A stretch of 64,000 nt of DNA from Zhengitettix transpicula (lineage: Eukaryota; Arthropoda; Insecta; Orthoptera; Tetrigidae). The stretch spans positions 73,022,139 to 73,086,138 of the forward strand of contig CM073595.1 in NCBI GenBank assembly GCA_037074705.1. Direction: 5' to 3'. Shown in pieces: positions 44,406 through 57,208 of this stretch. A program made the translations under genes and the position numbers. The notes beneath the pieces are model-generated. The model saw only the letters and a list, made by a program, of their open reading frames with translations, was not told the origin of the DNA and searched no databases. The first letter of the stretch is position 1, and every line of letters starts with the position of its first letter.

Positions 44406-45610
44406 CCTTCCCGATTCTTTAATTCAAATTTCCTTTATTCATTGTTAAAATATCGTTTCACAATTATCACAATAAATAATCGGACTTCTTTTTTATAGTT
44501 TTTTCTATAATTCTACAGCAGCGAATAAAATTACTGAATTATTCTGAAAACAGTTCTTTATTATTAAAATCTCAATGTTCATTCCATTTCTATAAATTTA
44601 CCACCGTTTATTTTTTCCTGTATTGGGGTAGACTACTCTCATACACACTGACGAATTTCAACAAAAAACGATATTTATATGGGAAAAACTCGTATCAGCA
44701 GTTTTTCTGTAGTAAAAGGACACGAGTGTCACTTGTACTGCAATTTTTACAATAATAGCGAGCCTCAAAGAATACACGGCGGGGAAAGTCGTCCGTGTTA
44801 CTGAACATCCATCGTTGTGTGAGATGAAACAAGTTGAAAATTCTAGCGCGGTACACCGGCCATCTCCTAGATTGGATTGTGCATGTTTCTTTGCTGAAAG
44901 CCTTACCTTTCCCCGCAATTCATGAAAGTGCATTGCTGCTACGAAGAGGATACGGATTAACGTATCAAGTCGACAACTGTGTTACAGATCAATTACTCGT
45001 AGATTTAACAACTATAACGACTGATACCCGTATGTGTGAAAAAATACTCCGGTACCTTAATGGGGTCGAATACTTCAGATTACTTAAAGGGGTTCAATAT
45101 ACACTTTCATGGATTTTTCTATCTACTGTTGGTAGCATTGTATAAAATAATGCAAAAAAATAACGAAATACACCCACTTGAAATTATTCCCATATTCTTT
45201 ACACATTTAAAATCACATTTGTGAAATTATAATGATATACACACATAACCAAATCTTTTCATGAGTTCGTCAGTATTTCACATTTAAAATCAAATCTATT
45301 AATTTATAATGATAAACAAATATTAGGTATTTATTTTACCATCATTCTGTCTGTTTCAGTGCGTGTTGCACGATGTAATTGTGCAAAATAATGGTCCGTG
45401 GTCCCGTAAATTACTCCATGTCAGCCATTTAAAAGTGAAGTTATTTAAAAGAAAATTAGTTCTGCGGACCATATAACCTCTCGTATTGTATTTTTAATAT
45501 AATTCAATGGAGTATTTCTGGATATAATTTTACTTTTCATTCAATCAAAATATTTCTGTCTTACTTCATTACCAAAATAGGAACTATTTTGTTTGTTTCG
45601 CAGCAACGAC
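44406..45610. other. No gene recognised
   Basis: Two overlapping opposite-strand frames (44658-44933 minus, 44834-45145 plus) lie in a slightly GC-richer patch. Neither resembles a known protein. Confidence 0.4.
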
Positions 45611-45660
45611 TCTCGCTCTCTCTCTCTCTCGCTTGAACGTGTGTGTGGTTTGACGTCACA
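45611..45660 (+). promoter_or_regulatory. CT/GA repeat next to a perfect CRE palindrome
   Basis: CTCGCTCTCTCTCTCTCTCG (45613-45632) offers GAGA-factor-type sites. TGACGTCA at 45651-45658 is the full CRE palindrome bound by CREB/ATF-type bZIP proteins. GGGCGCGC follows at about 45667. The cluster could be a promoter or enhancer, but no gene start can be identified beside it. Confidence 0.3.
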
Positions 45661-47332
45661 GGCTCTGGGCGCGCAGTAATTTAACACATTTTTTAATTAT
45701 AATTCTTTCCGCCTTTATGCTAGGGGTTTATCACAGTACTGTTCCTCTTATTTTTAAGAATATGTCTACCAAGTTTAGCAAGTTTTTTTGCAATCTGTTC
45801 ACGCGTTTAAATTAGTATAGGTATCATACAAACAGACAAACAATCGTACATTCATTTATGTTATGTAGACCGATTTTACCTTACATATATGGTTCTCAAA
45901 TTTATTACAGGCAAGTTATCTCTCTTTATACGTATTCTAATTGTCTTTTTACTCTATTTTGTGTCCTATGTATGGTCTGTATGTGTGACACTCTGCAGAG
46001 ATCCGTATTCGAGAATCAGTCATACATGTGATCCATAGCGAATGATCCTTTCTTGTGCTCGCTCATTCACAAACACGATAGTCGTTTCCCTAGTTTTATC
46101 CTGTGTGTTACACTGGCCAGTATCAAATTTTTCGACACAAATTTACCACGTACAGAGGAGAAAATCTAAAGTGCTTTGCTGAACGTCGATCTGATTCACT
46201 TCACTTCAAATTTAAACGTACGTAGGAGTAAGTGTAACTAATTCCGGAGCGAACCGAAAGCAGCGTGACAGTGTCACACACACATGTGTGTTGATTTTAG
46301 TTCGCTCGCAACATGGCTCAGTGCGTACACAAACTTAGTAGTCTGAGAGCAGACGTATTAGGATTCTTTGAGCCGACCTAGTCGCATTAGCAGCTTGGTT
46401 AATTTGTGAGACCACAGCGCTGTGATGATGCTCTTTTCGAGCCAAAAGCAGCGCTTTCCACTTATCACGCAATCTATTACTGCTAATTAAGAGTCATCTT
46501 CCTTCTCCGTGCCAGCCTGTGATACAGCGCGGACGCGTCACGGACATGCGACAAATTAATTCAAATTAGAGTCAAGATTCAATATGTCCACAATGCTGTG
46601 ACACGTAACAATAGTAGGGAGACACTATACACTATATCTTCGGCTGATATTAAATGTTACAATCAAAGAAATGTAAAACAAGTTACAAAACCGAATTAAA
46701 ATAAACCAAGGACGAAATATTTAATTAAATTGAATGTATAATTAAAATTGCTAAACGTAGATTAATAAAAATAATTTTCAATGTAAGATAAATACTTTTT
46801 CTAAGTGTTGACAATTATTTCCAATAAAAATTACAAATTTGTTTTTCGAATCTATTGTTTGTTTCATATTGGTATAATATTATTTCTTCACGTACTTCGT
46901 CTCAAATCCATGTAACCACACCATTAATACTACCCAGTATTCAATTCACTGTAGACATTAAATTTCAAATACAAGTGACAGATTTTTAAGATAATCCGCG
47001 GTGGAATATAATTCAGTTTTCAAGAGACGCATGAAAATTATGGAATTTCTAAAAAATCACCAGTGGGAAAAATCAACTGGAGCACGTAGGAAAATTCTCC
47101 TATTCCAAGCTGTCACTGTAATTGATTCATGTATATGTAACAACTCACTTTGACACAGTTGGAGCTTTAGGCACAAATCACACTTGTCGCTCCATCCAAC
47201 GAGTTTAATTAATTGATGAATGAAATTCGTTTGCCAAAGAATGATAATGCGTGAGTGAACTTTCCCTTCGTTTCTAATATCTATACCATAAATATTCACT
47301 TTTTATCTTAGCCGCGTAAATCATTATCACAG

Positions 47333-47336
<4 letters not shown>
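45661..47336. other. No gene recognised; unique GC-richer part at 46.0-46.6 kb
   Basis: 45960-46610 has balanced composition and no shared repeat. The remainder is AT-rich. The frame at 47057-47299 (minus) has no known domain. Confidence 0.35.

Positions 47337-47392
<56 letters not shown>
47337..47392. repeat. (TA)n microsatellite
   Basis: About 28 uninterrupted TA dinucleotides, the longest such run in the window. Confidence 0.95.
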
Positions 47393-47399
<7 letters not shown>

Positions 47400-47749
47400 C
47401 ACAAACTGAGTAAGAGAAGAGAACGAGAATCGTTAATCTGCTTAAAATAGCCAATTCTGATAAAATGTATCAATTGTAAAAATGATTGAATTTTAGGAAA
47501 ATTGCTATTCGGAACGTGAAACTTCCTGAAAATAAGGACAGATCAGAGAGTAATTAATACCTGACACTTAAATATTTCACGTCACCAACCACGCCAACGA
47601 CGAAGGGATTGGAATGCTACGCCGCCTACCGCAGACGTGATACCCTAGGATTCAAATCGCAGGGATCACGAATATAGTTTACTTGGGTGATGTGTTCAAG
47701 TAATATGAGGTTACCATGTTGCTATTTTCATATTTGCAATTCTAAAGGC

Positions 47750-48260
47750 TACAAAAGTGAATTTATGGGATGGAATAAAAAATTAAATAAATTAACGACC
47801 TTATTGACGGACATTTTAAAATTTTATTCAACACAACGACGTTTCAGTACTGTTAAGTTTCTATGGTAACCAATGTTTTTTGTCGTACATATTAAAGAGA
47901 ACAAAAATTATTACAAATCACAAATTAACATAACATTTATTTCTTCTTATTCTTATGTCTTAATTGTAAAATAATATAACATTTAGAAAAAATTCATAAA
48001 TATTCTACAATCTTATAATTAATAATAAATATTACTAATCGTAAAGTAGTTATGATGATCATAAATTTCTTTAAAATTAAAATTACAAATTCATACAAGA
48101 AATATATAAAATTTCTTAAATTTTTAAAAAATTACAACAAAGGTTATGTGACTTTTGTGTCTTTACTATTGGTTTAATATGTATCATTCCTGATAAATTA
48201 CGTTTAATAAATTTTGTTGATTGTCTAAAATTTTAAAACACTTCCAATAAAATTCATAAT
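47750..48260 (-). repeat. Dispersed retroelement tail, copy 2
   Basis: It shares AAATAAATTAACGACC and ATTCAACACAACGACGTTTC with copy 1 at 3.3 kb, and TGATAAATTACGTTT with copy 3 at 53.75 kb. On the minus strand the GAAACGTCGTTGTGTTGAAT block is intact (about 47829-47848), but the CTGATGA box present in copy 1 is missing, so any hammerhead core is lost. No reverse-transcriptase frame is visible. Confidence 0.5.
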
Positions 48261-48735
48261 TTATTATTTATATATTGTGATTTATAATTTTTGTGTTCTT
48301 TTAATATGAATTCAAGAGCACATTTAGTGTGCCCTATATAACACTTTCCACATTTATGTTGACCACAAAAAAATTTTATGTGTGAAAATATCTTGTTATT
48401 CTATTTTAATTTTGTCTTTACCTCTGTTAATAATTTTAAGTTCGTTTTTAATTTAAAAAATCTAATTATTGAATATTAAAAAAATTTCATTTTATATTTT
48501 CATTTTACCATAATACGGTATTTTGAATTGCTTAAGTATTTTATTGTTTTAGTTGTTTTCTTATTAAATTTGGTATTTATATTTTGATATTGTTTCTTTT
48601 TGATACATGTTTATTCATAAGGTTTAGTAGGTAAGAATAATTAATTTAAATAATTATAACAATTTTAATATTTTAATTGAGTTACTTGTAATTTGATAAT
48701 AATAATGCTTTATCAATCATATTACATATCTTTGT
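48261..48735. other. Very AT-rich DNA, nothing recognised
   Basis: It may be the body of the retroelement whose tail precedes it, but no coding trace remains. Confidence 0.4.
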
Positions 48736-49010
48736 AGAATAAAACATATCGACTAGACCCGGAATCGACTTTTGCTCACTTACAAGCGTTAGTCCTGCGT
48801 TCGATTCCCTGTCCTGCAGAGAAATGTTTACCCTATCTGTTAACTCACTTTCATATCCTTTAGAGTTGAGCTACAGTAAAACATTGTAGGTGAACCTGTA
48901 TTCAGGTTTATATAACGAATAGAGGGAGTCAATAAGAAGAGCTGAATTGGTTAGAACGGCTGCTTACTAAGCGGTGTTCCTTGTTTCGACTCCCGGGAGC
49001 AAATTGTTAA
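48736..49010 (+). repeat. tRNA-like sequences, likely SINE remnants
   Basis: 48935-49005 contains AGCTGAATTGGTTAGAACG, which resembles a tRNA D-arm/A-box. GCTGC, a 7-base loop TTACTAA and GCGGT follow as an anticodon-like arm, and then a B-box-like TTTCGACTCCC. The T stem does not pair and an acceptor stem is not visible, so it is not a working tRNA. A second B-box-like GCGTTCGATTCCC lies at about 48808-48820. Confidence 0.4.
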
Positions 49011-50439
49011 TTTTTCATTGATTTAAACGTTGTTAATTTTACTGTCTCAAAATTTCTGAGATTCAGCAAGCCACACAACAACAGTGAATGTTAACATTTT
49101 AATGTTACACCAATGTAATTTCTTTAAAATAAATGAAATTTTGTCGCTACATAATTTTTTTGTTTCAAAATCAAGTATACATAAAATTAATTTTTATTTT
49201 AATATTTACTGTTATAGATTGTAGCACGGAACAAAGCAGTCGATATCGCCGGACTGCCTCGGGTCGTGCTAAATCGCCTGAAGCTTTGTGGAGAGGCATA
49301 CGCTTAAGGCGTGGGACTTCTCGCTGAAATTCTTGAACGTTAATGAACCCTTTTCATGCTCAAGTAATGAGGCGTCTGTAATTAAAGCACTGGATCTTGC
49401 TGCATGTCACCGGAAACACAGGACAAGTGTTCAACACGCCAAACGTGATTGCTATAACGGTATAACGAAATTTGACAGAATTTAAATCTGCTCCTAAATG
49501 TATTCTCCAACTCTCCCTGTATGACACTGTGTTACGCTTTTCGACTAAGTATCAATCAAGACACGTTGCAGCATTGTAATGTACGAACAATGAATACTGA
49601 TAGAATGACAAATTTTGGAAGTGATATTGGAATGAGAGCAAGAAATAGTAGAGAACAACTCTTGTACGTAATAAAGGAATCCGTTCCGAGGAGACTTTCT
49701 CAGTCCGGAATCTACTCACACAATTTCAGTGACACGTCTGTATCTTCTTCCAGTGTCTGCCCGTTTTTACCACAGTTGAACTGATCATCTGAATTCACCT
49801 ACCGCTTCTCCAAAATAGGAAATAAAACCCCCCAAAAAATCTTTCATTGATATGACGCTACAGCCGGATAGAATGGTAGAATACATCAAACAAATTCTAT
49901 AGAATAGTGTACGAAATAGTTGATACTGAATGTTCTTCCAAATTAAAGAGTCAGAACATGAAAACGCCAAGTAGTGGAAATGACACCTCCTAATAGTAGT
50001 ATTTTTAGTTCAATTGTTACATGTAATATATGTTATATAGTTATATTGCACAGAAAAAAATTCGTTCTACCAAAGTTTCTAATAACAATTTGTAGTTTCA
50101 TTTATGACGTGTCCAATTTCCTCAATCAAAGACTAATTGAATTAATAAAATTAATTGATCATATACTGTATCTTAAAATTTTAACTAGAGATCATGGCGT
50201 CCAACCGAAAACTATATTGATAAATAAACTTTTGAATATAATAAGGGTTTAATTTATGAGTGATTGAAACCTGGGGTTTGCATTGATTTAGTAGAAAATG
50301 TATTTCTTTATGACACAGTAAAACGTAATATTTCACCTATGAATTTTAAATATAACATCATCCTCATTGTTTTATTGAACCGTATGTCTGGGTACTCATG
50401 TATAATAAATCATTTATAATTTATATATTTTATAATACT
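49011..50439. other. No gene recognised
   Basis: Frames at 49288-49485, 49521-49784 and 49974-50252 (plus) have unremarkable translations. 49215-49760 is less AT-rich than its flanks. I see no splice pattern that joins them. Confidence 0.4.
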
Positions 50440-50695
50440 CTGGGTCACATACATTTTGCGGCAATAGTGCGTAACATGTTCCGTTGATGTTCACTGATCG
50501 TTCATGGCTTATTCTCGCAAAACAGCGTTTTGCATAACCACACATAGATTTTAAAGCTGCAAGATCGCCAGTTCACAACAGCATTGCGTGAAATAAACGA
50601 CCCAGGAATTTTATCGTGCTATAATGCGATAGTATCTCGCGCAGTGTGACATGTGGCACCGTCCTGTTAGAAGAAACATTGTTCACGCCAACATT
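50440..50695 (-). pseudogene. Decayed mariner-type DDE transposase, C-terminal part
   Basis: On the minus strand the frame around 50666 reads QDGATCHTARDTIAL, then a stop, HDKIPGSFISRNAVVNW, a deletion, and VWLCKTLFCENKP before another stop. QDGA-x-x-HTAR-x-T, the SR-x-G/A-x-VNW stretch and the K-x-L-x-x-ENKP stretch are the order found in transposases of the mariner superfamily. The first conserved aspartate of this part (D in QDGA) is present. The segment carrying the last acidic residue (PRS-D-LTPLD type) seems deleted. Three or more stops and at least one frame change make it non-functional. Upstream coding sequence (above 50.7 kb) was not recognised. Confidence 0.7.
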
Positions 50696-53299
50696 TGCTT
50701 GTTGTGGTCAATACATACGAAACGTCTGTGGCACCAAAAAGGCAATTTGACAAATCAGTTTTATGATTTACTACCGTTGTTGAATTTCAATGCATTTGAT
50801 TTTGGAGACTGAAGGTTTGAGCTGTTCAGGCGCTAGGGCAAGTAGTACCACGTAGAAGACGGGCTGAAAATTGCCGTACTCTGGTGTTTTCAGAGTATTT
50901 ACATTAGTTCATGAACTAAATTTCTCAGTGCGTAACAAAGCGACGTTATCCACTTAAGCGGCGACGTAATGAGCCTACGTGCCTGAGTACGTTCCAGGTT
51001 TATTTGAAAGCCACGTGTGTAAGTGTCCAGAGACTGCGATGCTTATGCCGCTACGGAGGTGCGTTATCCCAGGAGGCGACAGAGAAAGAGATACAAAGCT
51101 TCGGAGTGAAGAGAAACATAAATAAAGCCCCTTGGAGACTGAAACACTTCCGACAAGATTTTACTCTTTGTGAGATTGCTCATCCTTCCACAAAGTTTCC
51201 ACTGCGCTAACCTGCAAGCTGAGATTCAGAGTCCCTTTCTTTCGTAGCAGTCACCAGCATAAGGAGTACCAACATATTTCACCATCCACATAATTACATA
51301 ATAAGCTGCCAGCGTGAGGCGTAACTTACCCGCACTTCTGTAACAGTCACCGTAATAGAATTTTGTGAAACAAATATACTCTTGTGTGGGAAGCCTATTT
51401 CAATATCAAAAACCATTGTTCGTCGTCTGTATTGTTCTTGAAGTTGTTGGATCGATTTACCGAAATATTCAACGTTCCGAATATTAGCTGCTATTGTAAT
51501 TTATATTATATATGGGCATGACGCCTCTTGGAATCCGTCTAAGGAGCCATGATGCGTTACGAAGTTATTTTACAACTGGCGACAAAACATTCTTAATGTC
51601 TAATAATTTTTTTCATCTGAATGAACTATTCATCTCTTAGGACGCACTTAATGAGAGTATAAATAAGATAAAAATTGTATTAATTTATAAACAAATTTAT
51701 TTTTAAATACATTACAAAATTTCTTAAATTAATTATTACATTTTATTCTCCACGCGTAAAGAATCGCGGTTTTAGAACAAGTAAAAAAAATGAATTGAAA
51801 TCCATTTCATACGAAATGTAGCGAAAGAATACATAACCTTCCAGATCATAGTGAAACGTTTCCTGGTGATTGGCGCCTTCAAGGAAACTGGAGGCGGCTT
51901 CTCCTCCTAGTCAGTATTTTCCTCATTGTTGTTCGTCACTCATTCTTCGAAAGAGCTTTTGTACAACAACTTTTATCCATTTTTCTATTTGTAAAAAGCA
52001 AATCTACACATCACGTCAGGTCCCAGATGAAGAAAAGGTGTCTCGTACAATTTTCCATGCTTTTTTATACGTCGTTCTCCAACCAAAGAAACGTCATCAC
52101 CTTCACCCCATGAAACCCAGTCGATTTTACGGAGTTTCCCGGCGTTCTGAAGCAAATGGACAACTTTTGTAATATGTTACCGTAGAAACGTAACACATAA
52201 TATACATAGCCAACCTAATGATAGTAAAATTAAGTACGGGAAAGTTGTTGATTATTAATTAATAAAATATTTTTTGTATTCTAATTGTCCGTCAAAATGG
52301 TCCTTAAATATATTTTATTAAAAATTACCGAAACAATTATTTTATAAAGGAATTAATTAAGATATTTGCATTACCTTTCAAAAGTATCTTTTTGAAACAA
52401 AATTTAGGAACAACGAAAATACGGCTCAACAATGAGTAGCAACGTCGAGAACCTTGATGCAATAGTCTTTTAATTTTCCTGTCCAAAGTGTTGATGGGTT
52501 CCACCCAGAACAGATACGTGGAAATTGTGATAAAATATTTCGTATGAGCTGATTTATAAGGTTGGTTCTCAGTTTCAGAAATACAGGGCTTAGGCACAGA
52601 CGTAAATGGTTGGTCGTTTTCCAATCCCGTAGTCGTTTATACGTATGATCCATCAGGGGACCGCTGTGATATCGCTGAAGAAAAGGTTTGAAGACATAGA
52701 AAGTGGCTTTATTTTTTTCTCCTTCTTTTATGTGTTCCATCTCCAATTCCAATACCACAGTAAACGCTCTGGCTTTCGAAACTGCTTGACTGTGCGTGCT
52801 AGGCTGACGAATAGCTGAATCTACGTCGACCAGTGGTCCTTGTGTGGCTCTTATATTTAAAATATGCGCAGTTATTGCCGGGGGTCAATGTGATTCAAAA
52901 TCTGTGCTCTCCGGACCGGCATTGCATTGAAGCTTCTGATTTTGGGATCTGTTTATAACAGCTTTATTTGCTCAAATAAATATCGAAACATACTGAAAAC
53001 GCAATAAAATTATTTTCTGTGATAGTGTGTGCTTACTCTTGCTTGTATATGTTATGTTTTACATCACTTATTTGAATAATTCACGTGATAATTATAAAAG
53101 TGAAAGTATCTCTCTATATACGTAATACATATATCAGTTATAATAATACGGATTATCCATTTTACATTTTATTTAGTTTAATAAATAATAATAAATCTGA
53201 AAATGTAAAAGTCCTAAGGCCTGAGGCGAACAATATAACATTTTAAATTAATTAAAAAAATTAAATGATAAAATAATATTAAAATTTAAAAATAAAATT
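50696..53299. other. No confirmed gene
   Basis: 51870-52172 (plus) and the overlapping minus frames 52337-52624 and 52426-52758 are the longest open stretches. Their translations match nothing I know, and the two minus frames overlap each other. 50.7-51.4 kb is relatively GC-rich and may include the eroded remainder of the transposon at 50.5 kb. Confidence 0.4.
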
Positions 53300-53780
53300 T
53301 GCCATCAGTGGTGCAAATCACAAACCATATAATATTTCAAGTCACAAATTTGTATAACATTTTATCGTTGGTCTTAAAAAAATTTTAAAAGGAAAACAAC
53401 GTTTTCATTTGTAAAAGAAAGGAAAACCAACAGTATTCTTCTATCCTAAGGAACCAAGACTTGTAAAACAATATTTAAAAACAAGTTATTAATTTGCAAT
53501 ATTCCTTAAATGTAATCATAATAAATTGTTACCAATCATACAGTCGTGACAAACCTGAAGTAGTATTTAGTAAACAAGCCAAATCACAAATTTAAACCCA
53601 AAAATTTTACAAATTTAATAATTTTTTAATTATTTAAATACAAATTATATACAAAACTAAAGTATAATTAATTATAAATATTACGCAATTATAAGATAAC
53701 ATTATGTGAAATTAGTGTGTTTCTAGTTCGAATATGTAACATTTCTGATAAATTACGTTTTAATGTTGGGGTATTGTTGT
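53300..53780 (-). repeat. Dispersed repeat, copy 3 (related to 3.3 and 47.8 kb)
   Basis: AAATCACAAACCATATAATA and TCACAAATTTGTATAACATT echo the region beside the tails at 3.5 and 47.9 kb. ATGTAACATTTCTGATAAAT followed by TACGTTT (about 53736-53762) echoes 48180-48210. The CGACGTTTC block is degraded here (AACGTTTTCAT near 53399-53409). Confidence 0.4.
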
Positions 53781-54069
53781 CTTCACCTCACCTCTTCGAA
53801 TTTTTGTATTATTGGTTTCTTTATGTATTATTCATTGAAGTGAAGTGAAAGTGCTTAGTAAAATAAATGACATTGACATTCTAGGGTATAATAAACTTAA
53901 TTAAAGTATTAGAATAGTTTGTTACCGTAGTTAATCTCTATTTTCAGGTATAATTCTAGTGTTTTCTTTTTCAGATTAAAACAATATTATTTTTATATTT
54001 ACATTTAATGTCCTTTTTACAATTGATCTTCGATTAATATTATTCTCTATATGCATTTTTATAATTCAA

Positions 54070-54379
54070 GTATCTGGGTGCCCGGCGTTTCCTGGGTTGT
54101 CATAATTAAACTAACCGACATCCATTCTCAATCTCAGTCGTTACAGCATTATTTTTATATAACGCCCCTCCACTCCCATCCCTAAAGGTGTTCCCTTCCA
54201 TTGCCGTAAGGGATTGAAATTACACACAAAAATTCCTGATACGATACCAATCTCATTGACCCCGAAAATGTTTAATATCTGCCGTTTTAACATGTTTGAA
54301 AATTTCCACCCCGTCTCTAGGGGTGGTAGATGTGTTTGCTTACCCTCAAAGTGTTCAAAAGAATGACGTGTGCGAAATC
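54070..54379 (-). mobile_element. Old Helitron relic, minus strand
   Basis: CTGGGTGCCCGGCG at 54074 and GGGTTGTCATAATTAAACT are the reverse complement of the family 3' end (CAACCC...CGCCGGGCACCCAG). The terminal CTAG has decayed to ATAC. It continues through a module-like part to about 54379, where the 5' portion is missing. Divergence from copies A-E is high. Confidence 0.65.
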
Positions 54380-55798
54380 AACATTATAATTAAGAGAAAA
54401 TTAGTTCGCGTTTGGAAAAATAGCTTTACGATTTTCCCCATGGTTAATAATACATTTTGAAAGGTCTAAGTGATGTAACTTAGAAGTTAATAATTGAAGT
54501 TTATTTAAATTTAATTATTTGAGGAATATTTCTACAAATAATTTCCAACAGATTAATTCGAATCTCAAAAGAGTTTTTTTATGAAATAAATAAGTCATTT
54601 CGCTTAAACCGAATTTCCCTGATTATCTTAGCAGAAATAAAAATCGAAAAAACCGTAAAATTGAAGCAAACTAGCTGTCAATTGAATTTCCTCGTCCTTC
54701 CTTCCGTTGAATACAGCAGGAAATCTCGTCGAGACACTCAAGCGAATATTTGAGGCAGCTTTATTAGCATTGTGATTGTCAAGCGAAGAATCCCAAGGGG
54801 CTGGAAATGCATTCGTCCTGTATGTGGCAAAAGCCCTAACTCCAATGAAAAACTGGGCCTCTTTCCTTATAAATGTTTTAATGGATTGCGGTGTGTATTG
54901 TTAGTTGGCAACAAGCTTTCCCGATCCCTAGAGACCCAGGGTTTCGCTTTCGCTGGCCACCTCTGGCATTAGCTTCTATTGTTTGTTCCCAAGGGGCACT
55001 ACAAATGAAGACATTCATTAGGCGCGGCACAAACTTTTGCTCCAGATATGAAGACTATATCTAAGACTGCTGCAAGGAGGAGGAAAAATGCTAAATTATT
55101 TGTCCCTCGGTTGCTTTGCAGTAGCGTTAATTTTGCTTGAAGCTTGGTAATTATGAGAACAGTTTCCCTCAAATTCTTCCGTGCGTTCGTACTGTAACAA
55201 ATACGGATTAGTGGACACGCTTTCATCCCAGTATAACTTCATACTCAAAGTAAACTTCATTTGCAATTGCAGTTTATTTTAGAAAACATGGTTGCGCGAC
55301 GTGCATAGAAAAGCAAGTTAATGACGTTAATTACTAACAATGGAAAAGCTTGCAACAAAATCAAAAATTTATTGAATTGAAAATACTGTTTGAATATTTT
55401 CCAGCTGTATTTAATAACTCGAAATTAATATTATATAGCAATAAACTGAAAATTACTAAGATAGTTAGATTTGTGTGTGTATTTAGACGTAATAACGAAC
55501 TTGACAATAACAATAAATGAAATATGGAAACCTTGAATATCGGTTTCACTACAGCACGTTTTAAACTATCCGAAAAAATTCCACTCAGTAGTGATATATT
55601 AAAGATATTCCTATAACTTAATACATGCCTGATAATTTCTGAAGTATGTTCCTCATTTTTATAGTATTGTAAACTGTTGGATAAATTGTAGAGTTAATTC
55701 TTCATCTATATTTAAATTTTTAATTAACAAAAAATTGTTTCTGATCCTATAGAAGTAAAATATTTTTTGAATTGACAATGTTTATTATATGTTAAATA
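54380..55798. other. No gene recognised; unique higher-GC DNA at 54.68-55.23 kb
   Basis: 54680-55230 has balanced composition, no shared repeats and several possible frames (54772-54972 plus, 54999-55226 minus) without known domains. It is a candidate conserved non-coding segment by character only. Confidence 0.35.
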
Positions 55799-55832
55799 CT
55801 AGTTGGGAGGTCGGCGTTGCCCGGGTTGTCAT
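55799..55832 (-). mobile_element. Helitron 3' terminus fragment
   Basis: CTAG (55799-55802) followed by TTGGGAGGTCGGCGTTGCCC and GGGTTGTCAT is the reverse complement of the family 3' end. Beyond 55832 the match stops, so only about 34 bp remain. Confidence 0.6.
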
Positions 55833-56839
55833 GCCCAGTTTTTCTTAATAATTTTCAACAATTGAGGATTCATCTCATCAATTATATTTTCATCTTTACT
55901 ATAAAAAAATAAATTAGCCAATTCAAAACTGAGGAATAGTTGAAATACCGCCACTTTACTAAAACTGTGTATTACGAGTTCTCTGTCGTAGAGGTCTGAT
56001 CAAATTGTTTCCCCAACCATTTTCTGTACGTTTGGACAGTGGGATGAATTTCACAACCATCCGTATTTATACCAAAAAATAAATAAATCTTTTTTCAATC
56101 ACGACAATAAATATGATCGACCTAAAAATAATGTCACTAGCGATAAATAACAAATTCAATCTCAATATTAATTTTTGTTCAAGAATCTCGTCTGTTAATC
56201 CAACCACAACGCACAAAGTACAAACATCTCATTTAATTTTTTTTAACATCTGATTAAGTTCCTCGTTCGAAGCTACACGAAAAACATACTCGGATCTGTA
56301 AAGCTTAGACACGAATAATGTACGTATTTCAAAGTGCCGGCCCGAAATGGAAAAAAAAATGTCTGTGTAATAACAGTAGCTGACGGGGGCTGCTAAAATA
56401 TGAATCCCACATCAGATTGCACTGCACTTATAACGTCAAGTCCAGTTTGCCTTCCATTGTTACTGGCTCTTTCAAATATTTAGATTGTTATGACTGCTGT
56501 CACGAAAGATTTTTTTTTCATTAAGAAAAAGCACTGCAGGGGTTTACAATATAGTCTCTATAAAAACTATTCAAGGAACAGTATGGTAAATTTGTAAGCA
56601 ACAGTACTCTTCTAAAAAATTCACTATTATAATATATATATTCTCTTACTTTTAATATGCTGGTTTGTGCTGTAAAAATTTCTGATTAATCCTCTGGAAT
56701 TTATTCAATTGAATTTCTTCTTATATTTCTTAATGACATTTTAACAATCTGCTACGTTAATTCCCATATTTTTACAACCCATTATTCTATGAAGTATTAT
56801 TACTGAATCTCGGTTCAAACTTGGTGGCTACTTTCTTTC
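55833..56839. other. No gene recognised
   Basis: AT-rich DNA with no motif or repeat that I can assign. Confidence 0.4.
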
Positions 56840-57208
56840 TATTTGGCGTTGTATGTTTATTTTCTCTGAAAAGTCATAATTAAACTCAGCGACATCCATA
56901 TCCCCAGATTTGACTCCAATCTCGGATGTTTTTCGTCCATGCCTAAAGGGGTTGAAATTAAGAAACACTATAAATCTAACTGAGCCCTAAAAAATTCATC
57001 CTATGCGAATAAAGGCCTTTTGAGCATGTTTGAAAATTTTTACCCCCACCCCTTGGGATAGCGGACGTGTCTGATCCCCCCCACCGTGTTTGTTTCCGGT
57101 TCAAATGGAACATGTGTACAAAATTTGGTCAAATTTGCTCCACGGGTGTAGATTTGTATACGGAATTTACATGCATACACGCACAAACAGCCTCTTTTAT
57201 TTATTAGA
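56840..57208 (-). mobile_element. Short non-autonomous Helitron, minus strand, nearly complete
   Basis: On the minus strand it starts A then TCTAATAAATAAAAGAGGC (TC at 57208-57207). It passes through one module (AAATTTGGTCAAATTTGCTC region) and ends in the CATCCATATCCCC/GTCATAATTAAACTC region near 56870. The extreme 3' end is disturbed: GGCGTTG at 56844 is separated from the rest by unrelated bases. It is about 370 bp with no coding capacity. Confidence 0.7.

Noticed and set aside
49300..49340. CTGAAATTCTTGAACG, similar to a short piece of 18S rRNA
   Set aside because: The match is about 13 bases and the surrounding sequence does not follow rRNA.
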